Notes under the pieces: model-generated | The model's input: the letters and a program-made list of their open reading frames with translations, nothing else | Told to the model about the DNA's origin: nothing | The model's database searches: none | Assembly: GCF_014195635.1 (NCBI RefSeq) | Contig: NZ_JACICC010000004.1 | Location: 248,001-312,000, forward strand | Length of the DNA: 64,000 nt | DNA from: Pseudochelatococcus contaminans | GTDB taxonomy: Bacteria; Pseudomonadota; Alphaproteobacteria; Rhizobiales; Beijerinckiaceae | Direction of reading: 5' to 3' | In this document: positions 8,488 to 18,364 of the stretch, one piece after another | How positions within the stretch are numbered: position 1 is the first letter of the stretch | Layout: each line of letters opens with the position of its first letter | Program-made: the position numbers and the translations under genes

Positions 8488-10812
8488 TCAGAAGCTGGTA
8501 CCGCCGGAGAAGCGGAATGCCTGTGTCTGGTCGCCTGTAACCTTCGACAGCACGTAGGCGTAGTCGAAGCGCAGCGGGCCGAGCGGCGACGACCACAGAA
8601 GGCTGACACCGACGGACGAACGAATGTTCTTGTCGTCCTTGACGTTGACGCAGGTCGGCTGGCGATTGGACACATAACCCGGCAGGCCGGCACAGTTGCT
8701 GGGCACGCCAAGGCTGGATGCGAAGTCTTTCTGTCCTTCATAGCCGTAAAGGGTACCGGCGTCGGCAAACACAGCACCCTTCAGACCAAGTTCACGCGGC
8801 AGGCCGAAGATCGGGAACTGCACTTCGAGCGTACCGCCAAAGTAGGTCGTGCCGCCGAGTGCGTTGTTCTGGAAGTCTCCGGACATATCGCGCGGACCGA
8901 TACCGGACGGAGCGAAGCCGCGGACAAGCGATGGGCCAAGGAAGAAGTTGTCGACGATACGCAGATCCTTGTTGCCGAAGGAGCGGATGTGACCGCCCTG
9001 CAGCCGGACGAAACCGACGACTTCATCGAACAGCTCATGGTAGTAGCGAGCATCAACCGTTGCACGGATGAAGCGGGAGTCGCCACCAAGACCGGCGACA
9101 TCCGGCTTGAACTCCGCGTAGAGACCCGATGTCGGGTTACGCGTGTTGTCCAGCGTGTTGTAGGTCAGTGTCGCACCGACGAGCGACGTCAGCGTCGTAC
9201 CAGCAGCTTCCTTGATCGCCAGCGATGCCTCGCCATCCCACGTACAATTCGGATACAGCGACGAGCCATCCGGGTTCAAAGCTGTATAGCCAGGGATCGG
9301 GATCGAGCAGTCACCATAAGGATGGCGCCACGTATTCGGAACCTTGATCCGTGACTGATAGAGCGAGTAACGCAGAGTCAGCGTCGTCGCTTCATCGATT
9401 GGCAGGCCGACGCGCAGCTGACCGCCGGTTACCCGGTCTTCATAGCGCGAATAGCGGCTGTTATCCGTGAACTTCGAGAACACGTCGAAACCAAACGCGA
9501 TCCGGTGGCCAAGGAAGTAAGGCTCGGTGAACGAGAAGTCGACACCCTGCGAATACTGGCCCCAAGACCCGGCGAGACGGACGAACTGACCGCGGCCGAG
9601 GAAGTTCGATTCGGAAACCGCGACCTCACCGATGAAGCCATCCGAGGTGGAGTAACCACCCGAGACCGAAAACTGACCAGTGGACTGATCTTCGACATCC
9701 ACGTTGACAACCACACGATCCGGCGACGATCCCGGCTCGCTGGTGATACGAACGTTCTTGAAGTAACCGAGGTTGTTCAGACGCCGCTCGGCCCGGTCGA
9801 TCAGAACCTTGTTATAGGCATCGCCCTCACCGATATCGAACTCGCGGCGAATGACGTGATCACGCGTACGGCTGTTACCGCGGACATTGATGCGCTCAAT
9901 GTAGACGTGCGGGCCTTCATCAACGATGTACTGAATGGAAACCGTGTTGTCTCCAGGATTGCGCAACCCGGTGGGGCGCACCTGAACGAACGGGTTACCG
10001 TCGCTGTTGACTTCCTTGGTAATACGCTCCAGCGACTTTTCCACTGCCTCGACGTCATACACGTCGCCAGCACGGGTGCGCACCAGTGGCTGAAGCTGCT
10101 CGGACGGAGCCACACCCACACGCGAATCGACGGTGACATCGCTGATGCGATATTGCGGCCCTTCCGAGAGATTGAAAGTGACGACATAGCCTTCGCGCTG
10201 CGAGTCGTACACAACATCTGTCGAGAGGATCTGGAAGTCGGCATAGCCGTTCTTCAGATAGTAACGGCGGATAGCATCCTCGTCAGCGGCAATGCGTGCG
10301 GGATCATAAACGTCGGAGGACTTCAACCATGACAGCAGGTTCGATTCCGTTGTCGTGATCAGGTTACGAAGCTTGTAGGAAGAGAGAGCGTTGTTACCGA
10401 CGAAGTTGATTTCCTTGACGCCGGTCTTGTCGCCCTCGTTGATCGTGAACACGACGTCGACCGTGCCATTGGGCAGCGGAACCGTGCGGGGCGTAATCGA
10501 CGCCGCCGAACGTCCGGCGCGGCGATAGGCATCCCGGATTCGCTCGACATCCGCGTTGACCGTGACCTGATTGTAAGGATTGCTGGCCTGCGTGGCCACG
10601 ACATCGCCAAGGATTTCCTTGGTGAGCTTCTTGTTGCCCTCGAACACCACACGGTTGATTCGTTCGCCTTGCGCGGCGCGGGCCTGAGCCTGCTCCGAAC
10701 CGGCCTGTGCGTTTGCCTGACTGGCTGGCCCGGCGGTCATCGTCAACGCCAGAAGGCAGGTCGATACTCCTGCCAGCAACATTGCCCGGCTGTTCGTCTT
10801 TCTCCGCGTCAT
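8488..10812 (-). CDS. bamA: Outer membrane protein assembly factor BamA
   Basis: BamA is the essential outer-membrane insertase for beta-barrel proteins. The 774-residue precursor has a signal peptide (cleavage near ASQANA), five POTRA domains (about residues 50-440, with INRVVFEGNKKL at the start of the first) and a 16-strand Omp85 barrel containing VRGFAPSGIGPRD. It ends in phenylalanine (FRFSGGTSF), as barrel proteins do. It follows rseP, from which it is separated by 183 bp. A strong terminator follows it. Confidence 0.96.
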   Translation of the reverse strand: MTRRKTNSRAMLLAGVSTCLLALTMTAGPASQANAQAGSEQAQARAAQGERINRVVFEGNKKLTKEILGDVVATQASNPYNQVTVNADVERIRDAYRRAGRSAASITPRTVPLPNGTVDVVFTINEGDKTGVKEINFVGNNALSSYKLRNLITTTESNLLSWLKSSDVYDPARIAADEDAIRRYYLKNGYADFQILSTDVVYDSQREGYVVTFNLSEGPQYRISDVTVDSRVGVAPSEQLQPLVRTRAGDVYDVEAVEKSLERITKEVNSDGNPFVQVRPTGLRNPGDNTVSIQYIVDEGPHVYIERINVRGNSRTRDHVIRREFDIGEGDAYNKVLIDRAERRLNNLGYFKNVRITSEPGSSPDRVVVNVDVEDQSTGQFSVSGGYSTSDGFIGEVAVSESNFLGRGQFVRLAGSWGQYSQGVDFSFTEPYFLGHRIAFGFDVFSKFTDNSRYSRYEDRVTGGQLRVGLPIDEATTLTLRYSLYQSRIKVPNTWRHPYGDCSIPIPGYTALNPDGSSLYPNCTWDGEASLAIKEAAGTTLTSLVGATLTYNTLDNTRNPTSGLYAEFKPDVAGLGGDSRFIRATVDARYYHELFDEVVGFVRLQGGHIRSFGNKDLRIVDNFFLGPSLVRGFAPSGIGPRDMSGDFQNNALGGTTYFGGTLEVQFPIFGLPRELGLKGAVFADAGTLYGYEGQKDFASSLGVPSNCAGLPGYVSNRQPTCVNVKDDKNIRSSVGVSLLWSSPLGPLRFDYAYVLSKVTGDQTQAFRFSGGTSF

Positions 10813-10995
10813 CAGGTGCCGCCCTTCACTTGCAACTCGATAAAACCAGCCGTAACTGCCGGCGTGCAGAAGTCCTATAAGTACATGCTTCTAGCGCCAA
10901 AAAGCCTGACTGAAAACGCCCTATGCGGCATGAAACGACATTTCCCCAGCCGCCGTTGCGTTCTGGTCACGCCCGAGGGGCAGAAAGTGCCAAGG

Positions 10996-12165
10996 TCACT
11001 GACCGACACTCAACCTGCCACCGATATGCGCCAGATCATTCCATGTCACGAGCAACATCATCATGAGAACAAACGCAAGCCCGATCTTGAAACCGAATTC
11101 CTGCGCCCGTTCGCTGAGAGGTTTTCCGCGTATGGCTTCTATAGCATAGAACAGGAGATGTCCGCCATCCAGCATGGGAATGGGAATGAGGTTAACCAAT
11201 CCGATAGAGACGGACAGCAGCGCCGCGAGACTGAGCAGCCCGGTCAACCCGCCAAGGCGTGCGACCTGCCCCGAAACTTCAGCGATTCGTATGGGCCCGG
11301 AGAGTTGATCGGTCGTCTCCTTGCCGGTGAACAGACGCCCAAGATAGTGGTAGGTCTGCGCCACCACCTGCCATGTTTCGCCAGCGCCCGCCTGCAATGC
11401 CCCGGGCAATGAATACGACTCAGTGCGCCAGCTCGACCTGTCTCCAGAAGCCTGAACGCCCAGAACGCCAACACGGTGAGAACCAAGCGGGGATGTCACT
11501 TCGCGCAACTCGGGAGAAGCCTGGAGTTCCACCTGCACGCCGCCGCGATCCACGACGATGTTGAGCGTCTCACCAGCGTTCATGCTGACGATTCGCTGCA
11601 TATCGGTAAAGCTGTCGATTGTGCGGCCGTCGATTGAAATTACCAGATCGCCGGTCTGAAAGCCCGCTTTCTCGGCCGCGCTGGCTGGCTGGATGGTTTC
11701 GATTCGCGGCAGCAGAATTTGTCTGCCGTTGAAGTAAGCCATGGCACTGAAAACGACGATTGCCATGAGGAAATTGGCCGCAGGGCCGGCTGCAACAATA
11801 GCCGCACGCTGTCCCACACTTTTATGGAAAATGCTGCCTTCTCGCTCGGCCGCCGTCATGCTTTTCACGGCATCGTAATCCGGCACGCTCGCGGCGTTGG
11901 CATCGCCCTCGAACTTGACGTAACCGCCAAGGGGAATCGCCGAGAACCGCCACCGGGTTCCCTGACGATCATACCAACCGAACAACTCCTTGCCGAAGCC
12001 GATCGAAAACACCTTGACCTTCACGCCACACCAGCGGGCGACAATGAAATGCCCATATTCATGCACGAAAACCACAAGCGTCAGCACGAACAGAAACGCC
12101 ACCAGCGTCGACGCAAGGCCCGTGACCGCTCCTCCGAGCCCCAGCAACCCGCCAAACAAATCCAT
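10996..12165 (-). CDS. rseP: RIP metalloprotease RseP (site-2 protease)
   Basis: This inner-membrane zinc protease cleaves anti-sigma factors and signal peptides within the membrane. HEYGH in the first helix supplies the zinc-binding histidines and catalytic Glu. A periplasmic PDZ domain (about residues 130-215, ETIQPASAAEKAGFQTGDLV) follows. NLIPIPMLDGGHL near the C-terminus holds the third zinc ligand. The ATG at 12165 (MDLFGGLLGLGG) is preceded by AAGGAAGG. A TTG two codons upstream is less likely. The product is 389 residues. Confidence 0.94.
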   Translation of the reverse strand: MDLFGGLLGLGGAVTGLASTLVAFLFVLTLVVFVHEYGHFIVARWCGVKVKVFSIGFGKELFGWYDRQGTRWRFSAIPLGGYVKFEGDANAASVPDYDAVKSMTAAEREGSIFHKSVGQRAAIVAAGPAANFLMAIVVFSAMAYFNGRQILLPRIETIQPASAAEKAGFQTGDLVISIDGRTIDSFTDMQRIVSMNAGETLNIVVDRGGVQVELQASPELREVTSPLGSHRVGVLGVQASGDRSSWRTESYSLPGALQAGAGETWQVVAQTYHYLGRLFTGKETTDQLSGPIRIAEVSGQVARLGGLTGLLSLAALLSVSIGLVNLIPIPMLDGGHLLFYAIEAIRGKPLSERAQEFGFKIGLAFVLMMMLLVTWNDLAHIGGRLSVGQ

Positions 12166-12307
12166 CCTCAAACCTTCCTTGCGCCCCGCCGGTCACCGTC
12201 TATGCAGCCACTTGCCTTCAATCAGTCCGAACGCCCTCTTCAGACAACGGAGCTATCTCCGCGCGCATATTATCCCTTGCCCGCAGATAGCTTTGCTCAA
12301 ATGTGTA

Positions 12308-13528
12308 TCATGTCGCCTCAAAATCAGCGAGCGTCAGACGCTTGTGCATCCACTCTCTGGAAAGGCTATCGATTTCCATGGCGTGATCAATGCTCTCGGG
12401 GGCCATATTGGCCGCTTTCGCAAAAGCCTCACAAGCAGCACGGACGAGACTGGCGATTTCGTTGAAGCCTATATGTCGTCTCAGAAAAGCTGAAACGGCA
12501 ACTTCATTGGCCGCGTTGAGTACCGTCGGCATACTGCCCCCCTCTGCCAGCGCTTCAAGAGCCAGCGCCAACGCCGGGAAGCGCCCTGTGTCGGGATGAA
12601 TGAAGTCGAGCCGGCCTATGGTTGCAAGGTCGAGGCGCGGCAGTGTTGTGCGCAGCCGGCTACCTCGTACAGATTCATCTCTTTGATCCGCCTTGCAGCC
12701 AACTCCCAGACAATGAGCGGCGGGAATTCGCATATCGGGCGCCGCAAGGCCCGCTACAACAGACCCGTCGCAGAAGTTGACCAGCCCATGAACGATCTGC
12801 TGCGGATGGACCAGAACCTTCAGGCGCGTGTGGTCTACGCCGAACAAATAATGGGCCTCGATAACCTCAAGGCCCTTGTTCATCATCGTCGCGGAGTCGA
12901 TCGAGATTTTCGCGCCCATACTGTAATTGGGATGTTTGAGCGCCTGTTCGGGAATCGCCGCCGCAATGGCTTGCGCGGACCAATTGAGGAACGGGCCGCC
13001 CGATGCAGTCAGCACCATGCTCTCGACGTCATCGCCCGGCGCCCCTGCCAAGGCTTGCCACAACGCGTTATGCTCGGAATCAAGCGGCAGAATCTCGACA
13101 CCTTGCGCTGCGGCCTCGCGCATGAAAACAGCGCCTGCGGAAACCAGCGTCTCTTTATTCGCAAGGGCGATTTTTCGCCCCCGCCGAATCGCCCGGTAAG
13201 TCGGGCGCAGCCCCGCAACGCCTGCGATCGCCGCCACCACAAGATCGCAGTCGCGATCGACAGCCTCGTTGATTGCTGACGAACCCGCGCCGCTGTCGAT
13301 GGCATACCCCACATCCACGAGCGCGCATCTTAGAGCGTCCGCCTGCGATGCGTCGGCTATCGCGGCGAAGCCGGCCCCCAAATGACACGCCATGGCAGCC
13401 AGAGAAACAGGATCAGAGCCACCTACGACAGCTTCGACCTGAAACAATTCCCGATGCTCGGCAATGACACTCGCCACCGATTTGCCAACGGAGCCTGTCG
13501 CTCCCAGTATGACGACTCGCGTTTTCAT
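12308..13528 (-). CDS. dxr: 1-deoxy-D-xylulose 5-phosphate reductoisomerase
   Basis: Dxr makes MEP from DXP with NADPH and a divalent metal, the committed step of the non-mevalonate isoprenoid pathway. The NADPH-binding start VVILGATGSVGKS is clear. LPLDSEHNALWQAL and the ASGGPF flexible-loop motif follow, and the metal ligands lie in the first of these. The start MKTRVVILG at 13528 gives 406 residues, close to the family norm. The neighbouring uppS uses the isoprenoids made here. Confidence 0.95.
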   Translation of the reverse strand: MKTRVVILGATGSVGKSVASVIAEHRELFQVEAVVGGSDPVSLAAMACHLGAGFAAIADASQADALRCALVDVGYAIDSGAGSSAINEAVDRDCDLVVAAIAGVAGLRPTYRAIRRGRKIALANKETLVSAGAVFMREAAAQGVEILPLDSEHNALWQALAGAPGDDVESMVLTASGGPFLNWSAQAIAAAIPEQALKHPNYSMGAKISIDSATMMNKGLEVIEAHYLFGVDHTRLKVLVHPQQIVHGLVNFCDGSVVAGLAAPDMRIPAAHCLGVGCKADQRDESVRGSRLRTTLPRLDLATIGRLDFIHPDTGRFPALALALEALAEGGSMPTVLNAANEVAVSAFLRRHIGFNEIASLVRAACEAFAKAANMAPESIDHAMEIDSLSREWMHKRLTLADFEAT

Positions 13529-13592
13529 AGCGGCTTTCAAAGCATTTCCCAGGGAAGGCAGTTTGCAAGAACAGAAGTTTTCTGAAACATGG

Positions 13593-14534
13593 CTAATGGA
13601 TAGTTGGAAAACCAACCGCTAGTCCCAGGGCAACAAGGAGGCAGACAGCCATAAAGCTGTCGACCCGATCAAGAACTCCCCCGTGACCGGGAATCAGTTG
13701 CCCCGAATCCTTGACACCTGCCCGTCGCTTGAAAGCCGATTCGGCCAGATCTCCAGCCTGTCCAACAATCGATGCCGCAAAAGAAATAGCCAGCACCGGA
13801 ACCGCAGATAGCAGCGAAGCCCCCGTCAGCGCTTCAGCGATCAACCAGACAATCCACCCGGCGATACAGCCTCCGGCAGCCCCGCCCCAAAAACCGGCCC
13901 ACGTTTTGTTGGGGCTGACTCGTGGCCACAGTTTCGGACCGCCGATGGCGCGTCCGGAGAAGAAAGCCGCTATGTCGGTTGTCCATACAACGGCAAACAT
14001 CCACGCGACGAGCGCAATGCCAATTACCGGCACGGAGCGCGCCAGAAGAGGAACAATGCCAATCAGAACGCCACACAGCAAACCGGCAAGGACCCAGACG
14101 GCAATCCGCCGCCCGAACTGGTGCGACCATGCCTCATCCTGCGCTCCCGTACCACTGGCGACAAACACCCACCCCGTACAGCCGATCAATGCAATGAACA
14201 CACTGACGACAAAGGCGCCAACACTGCCAAGAGACAGAAAAACGGGCAGTCCCGCAATGCCGAAAGCCGCGAGAATACGGAACAACAAAATACGACGGCT
14301 ATTCAGAGAAGTCGGGGCAGCATCCACTTCTGTTTTTGGCGCTATCAACACCAACCATTCCACCACGACGCAGAAGCTCGCCACCGCCCACATCAAGGCA
14401 AAAGAGATCCCGCCAAAACCTGTTGCCGCCACCGCCGCAATCGCTAGCAGCAATGCGGATGCCACACGCTTTTGCAACTCGGACCATCTGATGTAACGGG
14501 TCAATGGGTTTTCCGATAAGGACGGCAGCTTCAC
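13593..14534 (-). CDS. cdsA: Phosphatidate cytidylyltransferase
   Basis: CdsA makes CDP-diacylglycerol from phosphatidate and CTP, feeding phospholipid synthesis. It is an integral inner-membrane protein with about eight hydrophobic segments. The family signature near the C-terminus is seen as ESAFKRRAGVKDSGQLIPGH followed by GGVLDRVDS, with the metal-binding aspartates. The start is GTG at 14534 (protein begins MKLPSLSENPL), giving 313 residues. It follows uppS by 161 bp and precedes dxr by 64 bp. Confidence 0.93.
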   Translation of the reverse strand: MKLPSLSENPLTRYIRWSELQKRVASALLLAIAAVAATGFGGISFALMWAVASFCVVVEWLVLIAPKTEVDAAPTSLNSRRILLFRILAAFGIAGLPVFLSLGSVGAFVVSVFIALIGCTGWVFVASGTGAQDEAWSHQFGRRIAVWVLAGLLCGVLIGIVPLLARSVPVIGIALVAWMFAVVWTTDIAAFFSGRAIGGPKLWPRVSPNKTWAGFWGGAAGGCIAGWIVWLIAEALTGASLLSAVPVLAISFAASIVGQAGDLAESAFKRRAGVKDSGQLIPGHGGVLDRVDSFMAVCLLVALGLAVGFPTIH

Positions 14535-14695
14535 GAGAACTCACCGTTACCACAGGGAACCAGGCAGTTTGCAGGTTCCATGGCAAGATCCTTTCGACTC
14601 AGGATCGATGCAAGTTGCATAGAAACTGCCATGGAAACTGCCATGAAACAAAGTGAGCCCGTTGGCTGCCGTTTGACGTTGATCATGCCGGCATA

Positions 14696-15631
14696 TCAAC
14701 CTGTTCGCCCTTGCGCCGCCGCGCCCAGGCTGCCAAACCGGCGCTCCCTGTGGCGAAACTCCTCGATGGCAGCCTCCAGCGCCGACCGATCGAAGTCAGG
14801 CCAATAGATCGGCAGAAACACCAGTTCGGCGTAAGCTGCCTGCCACAGCAGAAAGTTCGACAGCCGCTGTTCTCCGGATGTGCGTATCAGCAAATCCGGA
14901 TCCGGGAAATCAGCAGTATCAAGGTGAGCGCAAAGAATCTCTTCTGTGATGGCCTCTGGATCGATCTCGCCAGCAACAGCCTTGTGCGCCAGCGTGCGAG
15001 CCGCACGCATGATTTCGTCCCGGCCACCATAATTGAAGGCCACAGTCAGCGTTAGCCCCTCATTGGCAGCGGTGCGCTCTTCCGCTTCATCAAGCAGGGC
15101 GGCTATGTCGACAGGCAACCCTTCCCTGTCGCCGATAATGCGGACGCGCACGCCGTTGCGAATAAGGTCTCCGAGATCACGGCGGATGAAAAGCTTCAGA
15201 AGCCCCATCAACTCGGCAACTTCCGCTGCTGGCCGACGCCAATTTTCGGATGAAAAACTGTAGATCGTCAAATAACGGATGCCAAGATCGGACGCTGCCT
15301 TCACAGTCCGCCGAACTGCCTCCACGCCTCGATGATGCCCTTTGACACGCGGCAGTCCACGCGCATTCGCCCAGCGTCCATTGCCGTCCATGATAATAGC
15401 GACATGCGCCGGGACGCTTTTTATATCGGTGGCACCAGTTTCGGCCGATGCGGCCACTGACGCGCAAGACTCTGTCGTTTTCTGTACGGCGGACTTGTCT
15501 CTAAAAGCGGTAGAACCTGTCTCCGCCGTCGCTGTTGGTTTCGTCGCCGCATCGGTTCTCCCCAAAAGGCGGGGTAAAATAGTCAATCGACAGTCTCCAT
15601 GATACGCGCATTCTACATGCACGCCTGACAA
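14696..15631 (-). CDS. uppS: Isoprenyl transferase (undecaprenyl diphosphate synthase)
   Basis: UppS elongates farnesyl diphosphate to the C55 carrier lipid for peptidoglycan and LPS. The catalytic block [20 protein letters not shown] is followed by SSENWRRP and the C-terminal [20 protein letters not shown]. The start is unclear. No ATG precedes the catalytic Asp (MDGNGRW), so the frame must begin at TTG 15631 (311 residues, with a low-complexity Ala/Thr-rich N-terminal extension) or at GTG 15457 (253 residues, the normal length). Neither has a strong ribosome binding site. Confidence 0.92.
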   Translation of the reverse strand: MSGVHVECAYHGDCRLTILPRLLGRTDAATKPTATAETGSTAFRDKSAVQKTTESCASVAASAETGATDIKSVPAHVAIIMDGNGRWANARGLPRVKGHHRGVEAVRRTVKAASDLGIRYLTIYSFSSENWRRPAAEVAELMGLLKLFIRRDLGDLIRNGVRVRIIGDREGLPVDIAALLDEAEERTAANEGLTLTVAFNYGGRDEIMRAARTLAHKAVAGEIDPEAITEEILCAHLDTADFPDPDLLIRTSGEQRLSNFLLWQAAYAELVFLPIYWPDFDRSALEAAIEEFRHRERRFGSLGAAAQGRTG

Positions 15632-15871
15632 TGCGCCACCAGCTTCGTCCGGCTATCGGCTTTCAGATACCATTCCAAAAATTTAAGGACATTTTTCGCA
15701 AAACGTCTCCCGCAAAACGCAAAAGCTGCTGACGCTCGAAGCGTTTTATACAGCCCTATCATAATTCTGCGGGACACTTCGATCGTTACAGCCCGACGAA
15801 ATATGCACTCAACCTTCGGCTGAAAATGAACATAAATCGCCTTTCATCAGCTAAATTCAACACCAGACGAC

Positions 15872-16429
15872 TCAAACTTGAAGAATCTCTTTCTCCTTGA
15901 TGGCGACCGTCTGATCGATCTCAGCAATGGTTTGATCTGTGGCTTTTTGCACCTGGTCGGCGTGTCTCGCGGATTCGTCCTCGCTAAGCCCATCCTTTTC
16001 GAGCTTTTTAAGCGTATCCAGACCATCCCGGCGCACATGCCTGACGGCGACACGTGCCTCTTCGCCATATTTGCTCGCCACCTTGACGAGTTCCTTGCGG
16101 CGCTGCTCATTCATCTCGGGAATGCGCAAACGAATGACCTGCCCTTCGGTCTGGGGATTGAGGCCAAGGTCCGACTCACGGATAGCCTTTTCCACCGAGG
16201 CGACAACACCGCGATCCCACACCTGCACGCTCAGAAGGCGCGGCTCGGGCACACTCACGGTAGCAACCTGGCTGATGGGTGTCGGTGTGCCGTAAGCTTC
16301 GACCTGAATGGGATCCAGAATGCTCGGCGATGCGCGGCCCGTGCGCAGGCTGGAAAGATCATGCCGCAGCGCGTTCACCGCCCCCTGCATGCGCCGCTTG
16401 ATATCGTCGAGGTCGAAGCTTCCAGCCAT
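15872..16429 (-). CDS. frr: Ribosome recycling factor
   Basis: RRF works with EF-G to split the post-termination ribosome. The 185-residue protein has the full family pattern: [20 protein letters not shown], then [33 protein letters not shown] and a C-terminal helix with KEKEILQV. It is conserved between pyrH and uppS. Confidence 0.96.
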   Translation of the reverse strand: MAGSFDLDDIKRRMQGAVNALRHDLSSLRTGRASPSILDPIQVEAYGTPTPISQVATVSVPEPRLLSVQVWDRGVVASVEKAIRESDLGLNPQTEGQVIRLRIPEMNEQRRKELVKVASKYGEEARVAVRHVRRDGLDTLKKLEKDGLSEDESARHADQVQKATDQTIAEIDQTVAIKEKEILQV

Positions 16430-16532
16430 TGCCTGTACCTTTTATCTAAAAACCGATTTTGCCCTGATTCCATCGAAGCAAGACATTGATTCTGTCACGT
16501 CGTCCACACAGGTTCAACAGTGGCCGACATCA

Positions 16533-17240
16533 TCAGGGTGTAACGAAGGTCGCACGCCCCGTGCCGGCCAGCACCGAACCGATTGCGCCAGCATCCAAGA
16601 CGGAAAATACCACGACCGTCAATCCCGCCTCTCGCGCCAGCGCAAAAGCCGTCGTGTCCATCACCTTGAGATTTTGTGTAATGGCCTCGTCATGCGTCAG
16701 GTGGTCGTATCGCAGCGCATCCGGATCAGACTTGGGGTCCGCCGTATAAACACCGTCGACATTCGTACCCTTGAGAAGCGCGTGGCAAGATAGTTCTGCA
16801 GCACGCAAAGCCGCTCCGGTATCAGTCGTAAAATACGGATTGCCGGTGCCACCGCCGATGACCACGACCTTGCCATGCGCCATATGATCAAGCGCACGCT
16901 TACGTGCATAGCTTTCGCAAAGCGCCGGCATGGATACCGCAGACATGGCACGCGCCGGCACACCCGCCGCATCGATAGCGTGCTCCAGGGCCAGTGCGTT
17001 CATCACCGTACCCAGCATCCCGATCGAATCGGCTGACGCGCGGTCAAGACCCTTGCCCAACCCTTGAACGCCACGGAAAAAATTGCCTCCGCCGACAACG
17101 ATGGCCAACTCATGCCCGGCATTGGCGGCAGCGGCAATATCGGATGCAATCGCCATCAGCGTTTCTCCGTGCAGACCAGCCTTTTCCGGACCTGCCAAAG
17201 CCTCACCCGACAACTTGACCAGCACCCGTTTAAACCGCAT
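16533..17240 (-). CDS. pyrH: UMP kinase
   Basis: PyrH phosphorylates UMP to UDP and is a hexamer of the amino-acid kinase fold. The 235-residue protein has LVKLSGEAL at the phosphate-binding start, IVVGGGNFFRG and KVVVIGGGTGNPYFTTDTGA, all typical. It follows tsf, but the strong terminator at 17299-17324 suggests it has its own promoter in the 58-bp gap. Confidence 0.96.
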   Translation of the reverse strand: MRFKRVLVKLSGEALAGPEKAGLHGETLMAIASDIAAAANAGHELAIVVGGGNFFRGVQGLGKGLDRASADSIGMLGTVMNALALEHAIDAAGVPARAMSAVSMPALCESYARKRALDHMAHGKVVVIGGGTGNPYFTTDTGAALRAAELSCHALLKGTNVDGVYTADPKSDPDALRYDHLTHDEAITQNLKVMDTTAFALAREAGLTVVVFSVLDAGAIGSVLAGTGRATFVTP

Positions 17241-17298
17241 CGCAAGCCTCCCAAAGCGTTTGAAGCGACGTCGCTATCGCTACCGACAATGATCTCAT

Positions 17299-17324
17299 AA
17301 AAAAGGCGGCGCCTTGGCGCCGCC
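17299..17324 (-). terminator. Intrinsic terminator after tsf
   Basis: The minus strand reads GGCGGCGC, CAAG, GCGCCGCC and then six T residues: an 8-bp all-GC stem with a U-tract, 12 bp after the tsf stop. Confidence 0.9.
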
Positions 17325-17335
17325 GGGAGGATGGA

Positions 17336-18256
17336 TCAGGCCGTACCGGCCGCCGCCGCCACTTCACTGGCGAAGTCCGTTTCCTCTTTTTCAATGCCAT
17401 CGCCAAGCGCGAAGCGAACGTAGCCGGCCAAGCGGATCGGACCACCAACCTTGCCTTCCGACTCCTTCACAGCCTGGGCAACAGACTTCGACGAATCATG
17501 GATGAAGGGCTGCTCGACAAGGGTCACTTCCTTGTAATAGCTCTTCAGACCATTTTCCGCGATCTTCTCGAGAACATGCTCGGGCTTGCCGGCATTCTTC
17601 TCCAGCAGGATCGCTTTTTCGCGTGCCACGACATCCTCGGGAACACCCGAAGCGTCGAGAGCAACCGGATTGGTCGCTGCAACATGCATCGCAATCTGGC
17701 GAGCCAGAGCCGTCAGCTCGTCCTTGTTACCGGTCGACTCAAGCGCCACCAGCACGCCGATGCGGCCAAGGTTATCGCCGGCAGCATTGTGGATATAACC
17801 GGCAACAACGCCTTCACCCACCGAAATGCCCTGGGCACGACGAAGCGCGATGTTTTCGCCGATCGTCGCAATAGCGCTGGTGATGGTTTCCTCAACCGTG
17901 CCGCCATCAGGATAAGCAGCGCCCTTGATCTCGTCCACGTTATCGCCGGTGCGCAGAGCCACATCAGCCACGGTCTTTGCCAGCGACTGGAACTGCTCGT
18001 TGCGGGATACGAAATCCGTCTCGGAGTTCAGCTCAACGGCGATACCCTTATTACCGTCGATTGCCAGAGCGACCAGGCCCTCGGCAGCAACGCGGCTGGA
18101 TTTCTTGGCTGCGCGAGCGAGCCCCTTCTTGCGGAGCCAGTCAATTGCCGCCTCGATGTCGCCATCGGTCTCGGTCAGCGCATTCTTGCAGTCCAGCATG
18201 CCGGCGCCGGATTTTTCACGGAGCTCCTTCACAAGAGCAGCGGTGATGTTCGCCAT
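17336..18256 (-). CDS. tsf: Elongation factor Ts
   Basis: EF-Ts is the nucleotide exchange factor for EF-Tu. The start [20 protein letters not shown] is the family N-terminus, and [12 protein letters not shown] is the EF-Tu contact motif. The ATG at 18256 follows AGGATTACC. A longer frame upstream is rejected because it runs through the rpsB-tsf spacer. The product is 306 residues. It is cotranscribed with rpsB. Confidence 0.96.
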   Translation of the reverse strand: MANITAALVKELREKSGAGMLDCKNALTETDGDIEAAIDWLRKKGLARAAKKSSRVAAEGLVALAIDGNKGIAVELNSETDFVSRNEQFQSLAKTVADVALRTGDNVDEIKGAAYPDGGTVEETITSAIATIGENIALRRAQGISVGEGVVAGYIHNAAGDNLGRIGVLVALESTGNKDELTALARQIAMHVAATNPVALDASGVPEDVVAREKAILLEKNAGKPEHVLEKIAENGLKSYYKEVTLVEQPFIHDSSKSVAQAVKESEGKVGGPIRLAGYVRFALGDGIEKEETDFASEVAAAAGTA

Positions 18257-18283
18257 GGTAATCCTCATGTTACGGACAGGGGA

Positions 18284-18314
18284 GGCCCGGCATCCCCGAA
18301 AGAGGAGCCGGGCC
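18284..18314 (-). other. Intercistronic hairpin between rpsB and tsf
   Basis: GGCCCGGC (minus strand) pairs with GCCGGGCC. The inner TCCTC-TTTC-GGGGA segment extends the stem with a single bulge. There is no U tract, so it is more likely a stabilising or partial attenuating element than a terminator. Confidence 0.5.
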
Positions 18315-18364
18315 AACCGGTAAACGCCTTAACTCGCCGTGTTCCAGCTGGAACCGGTATACGC

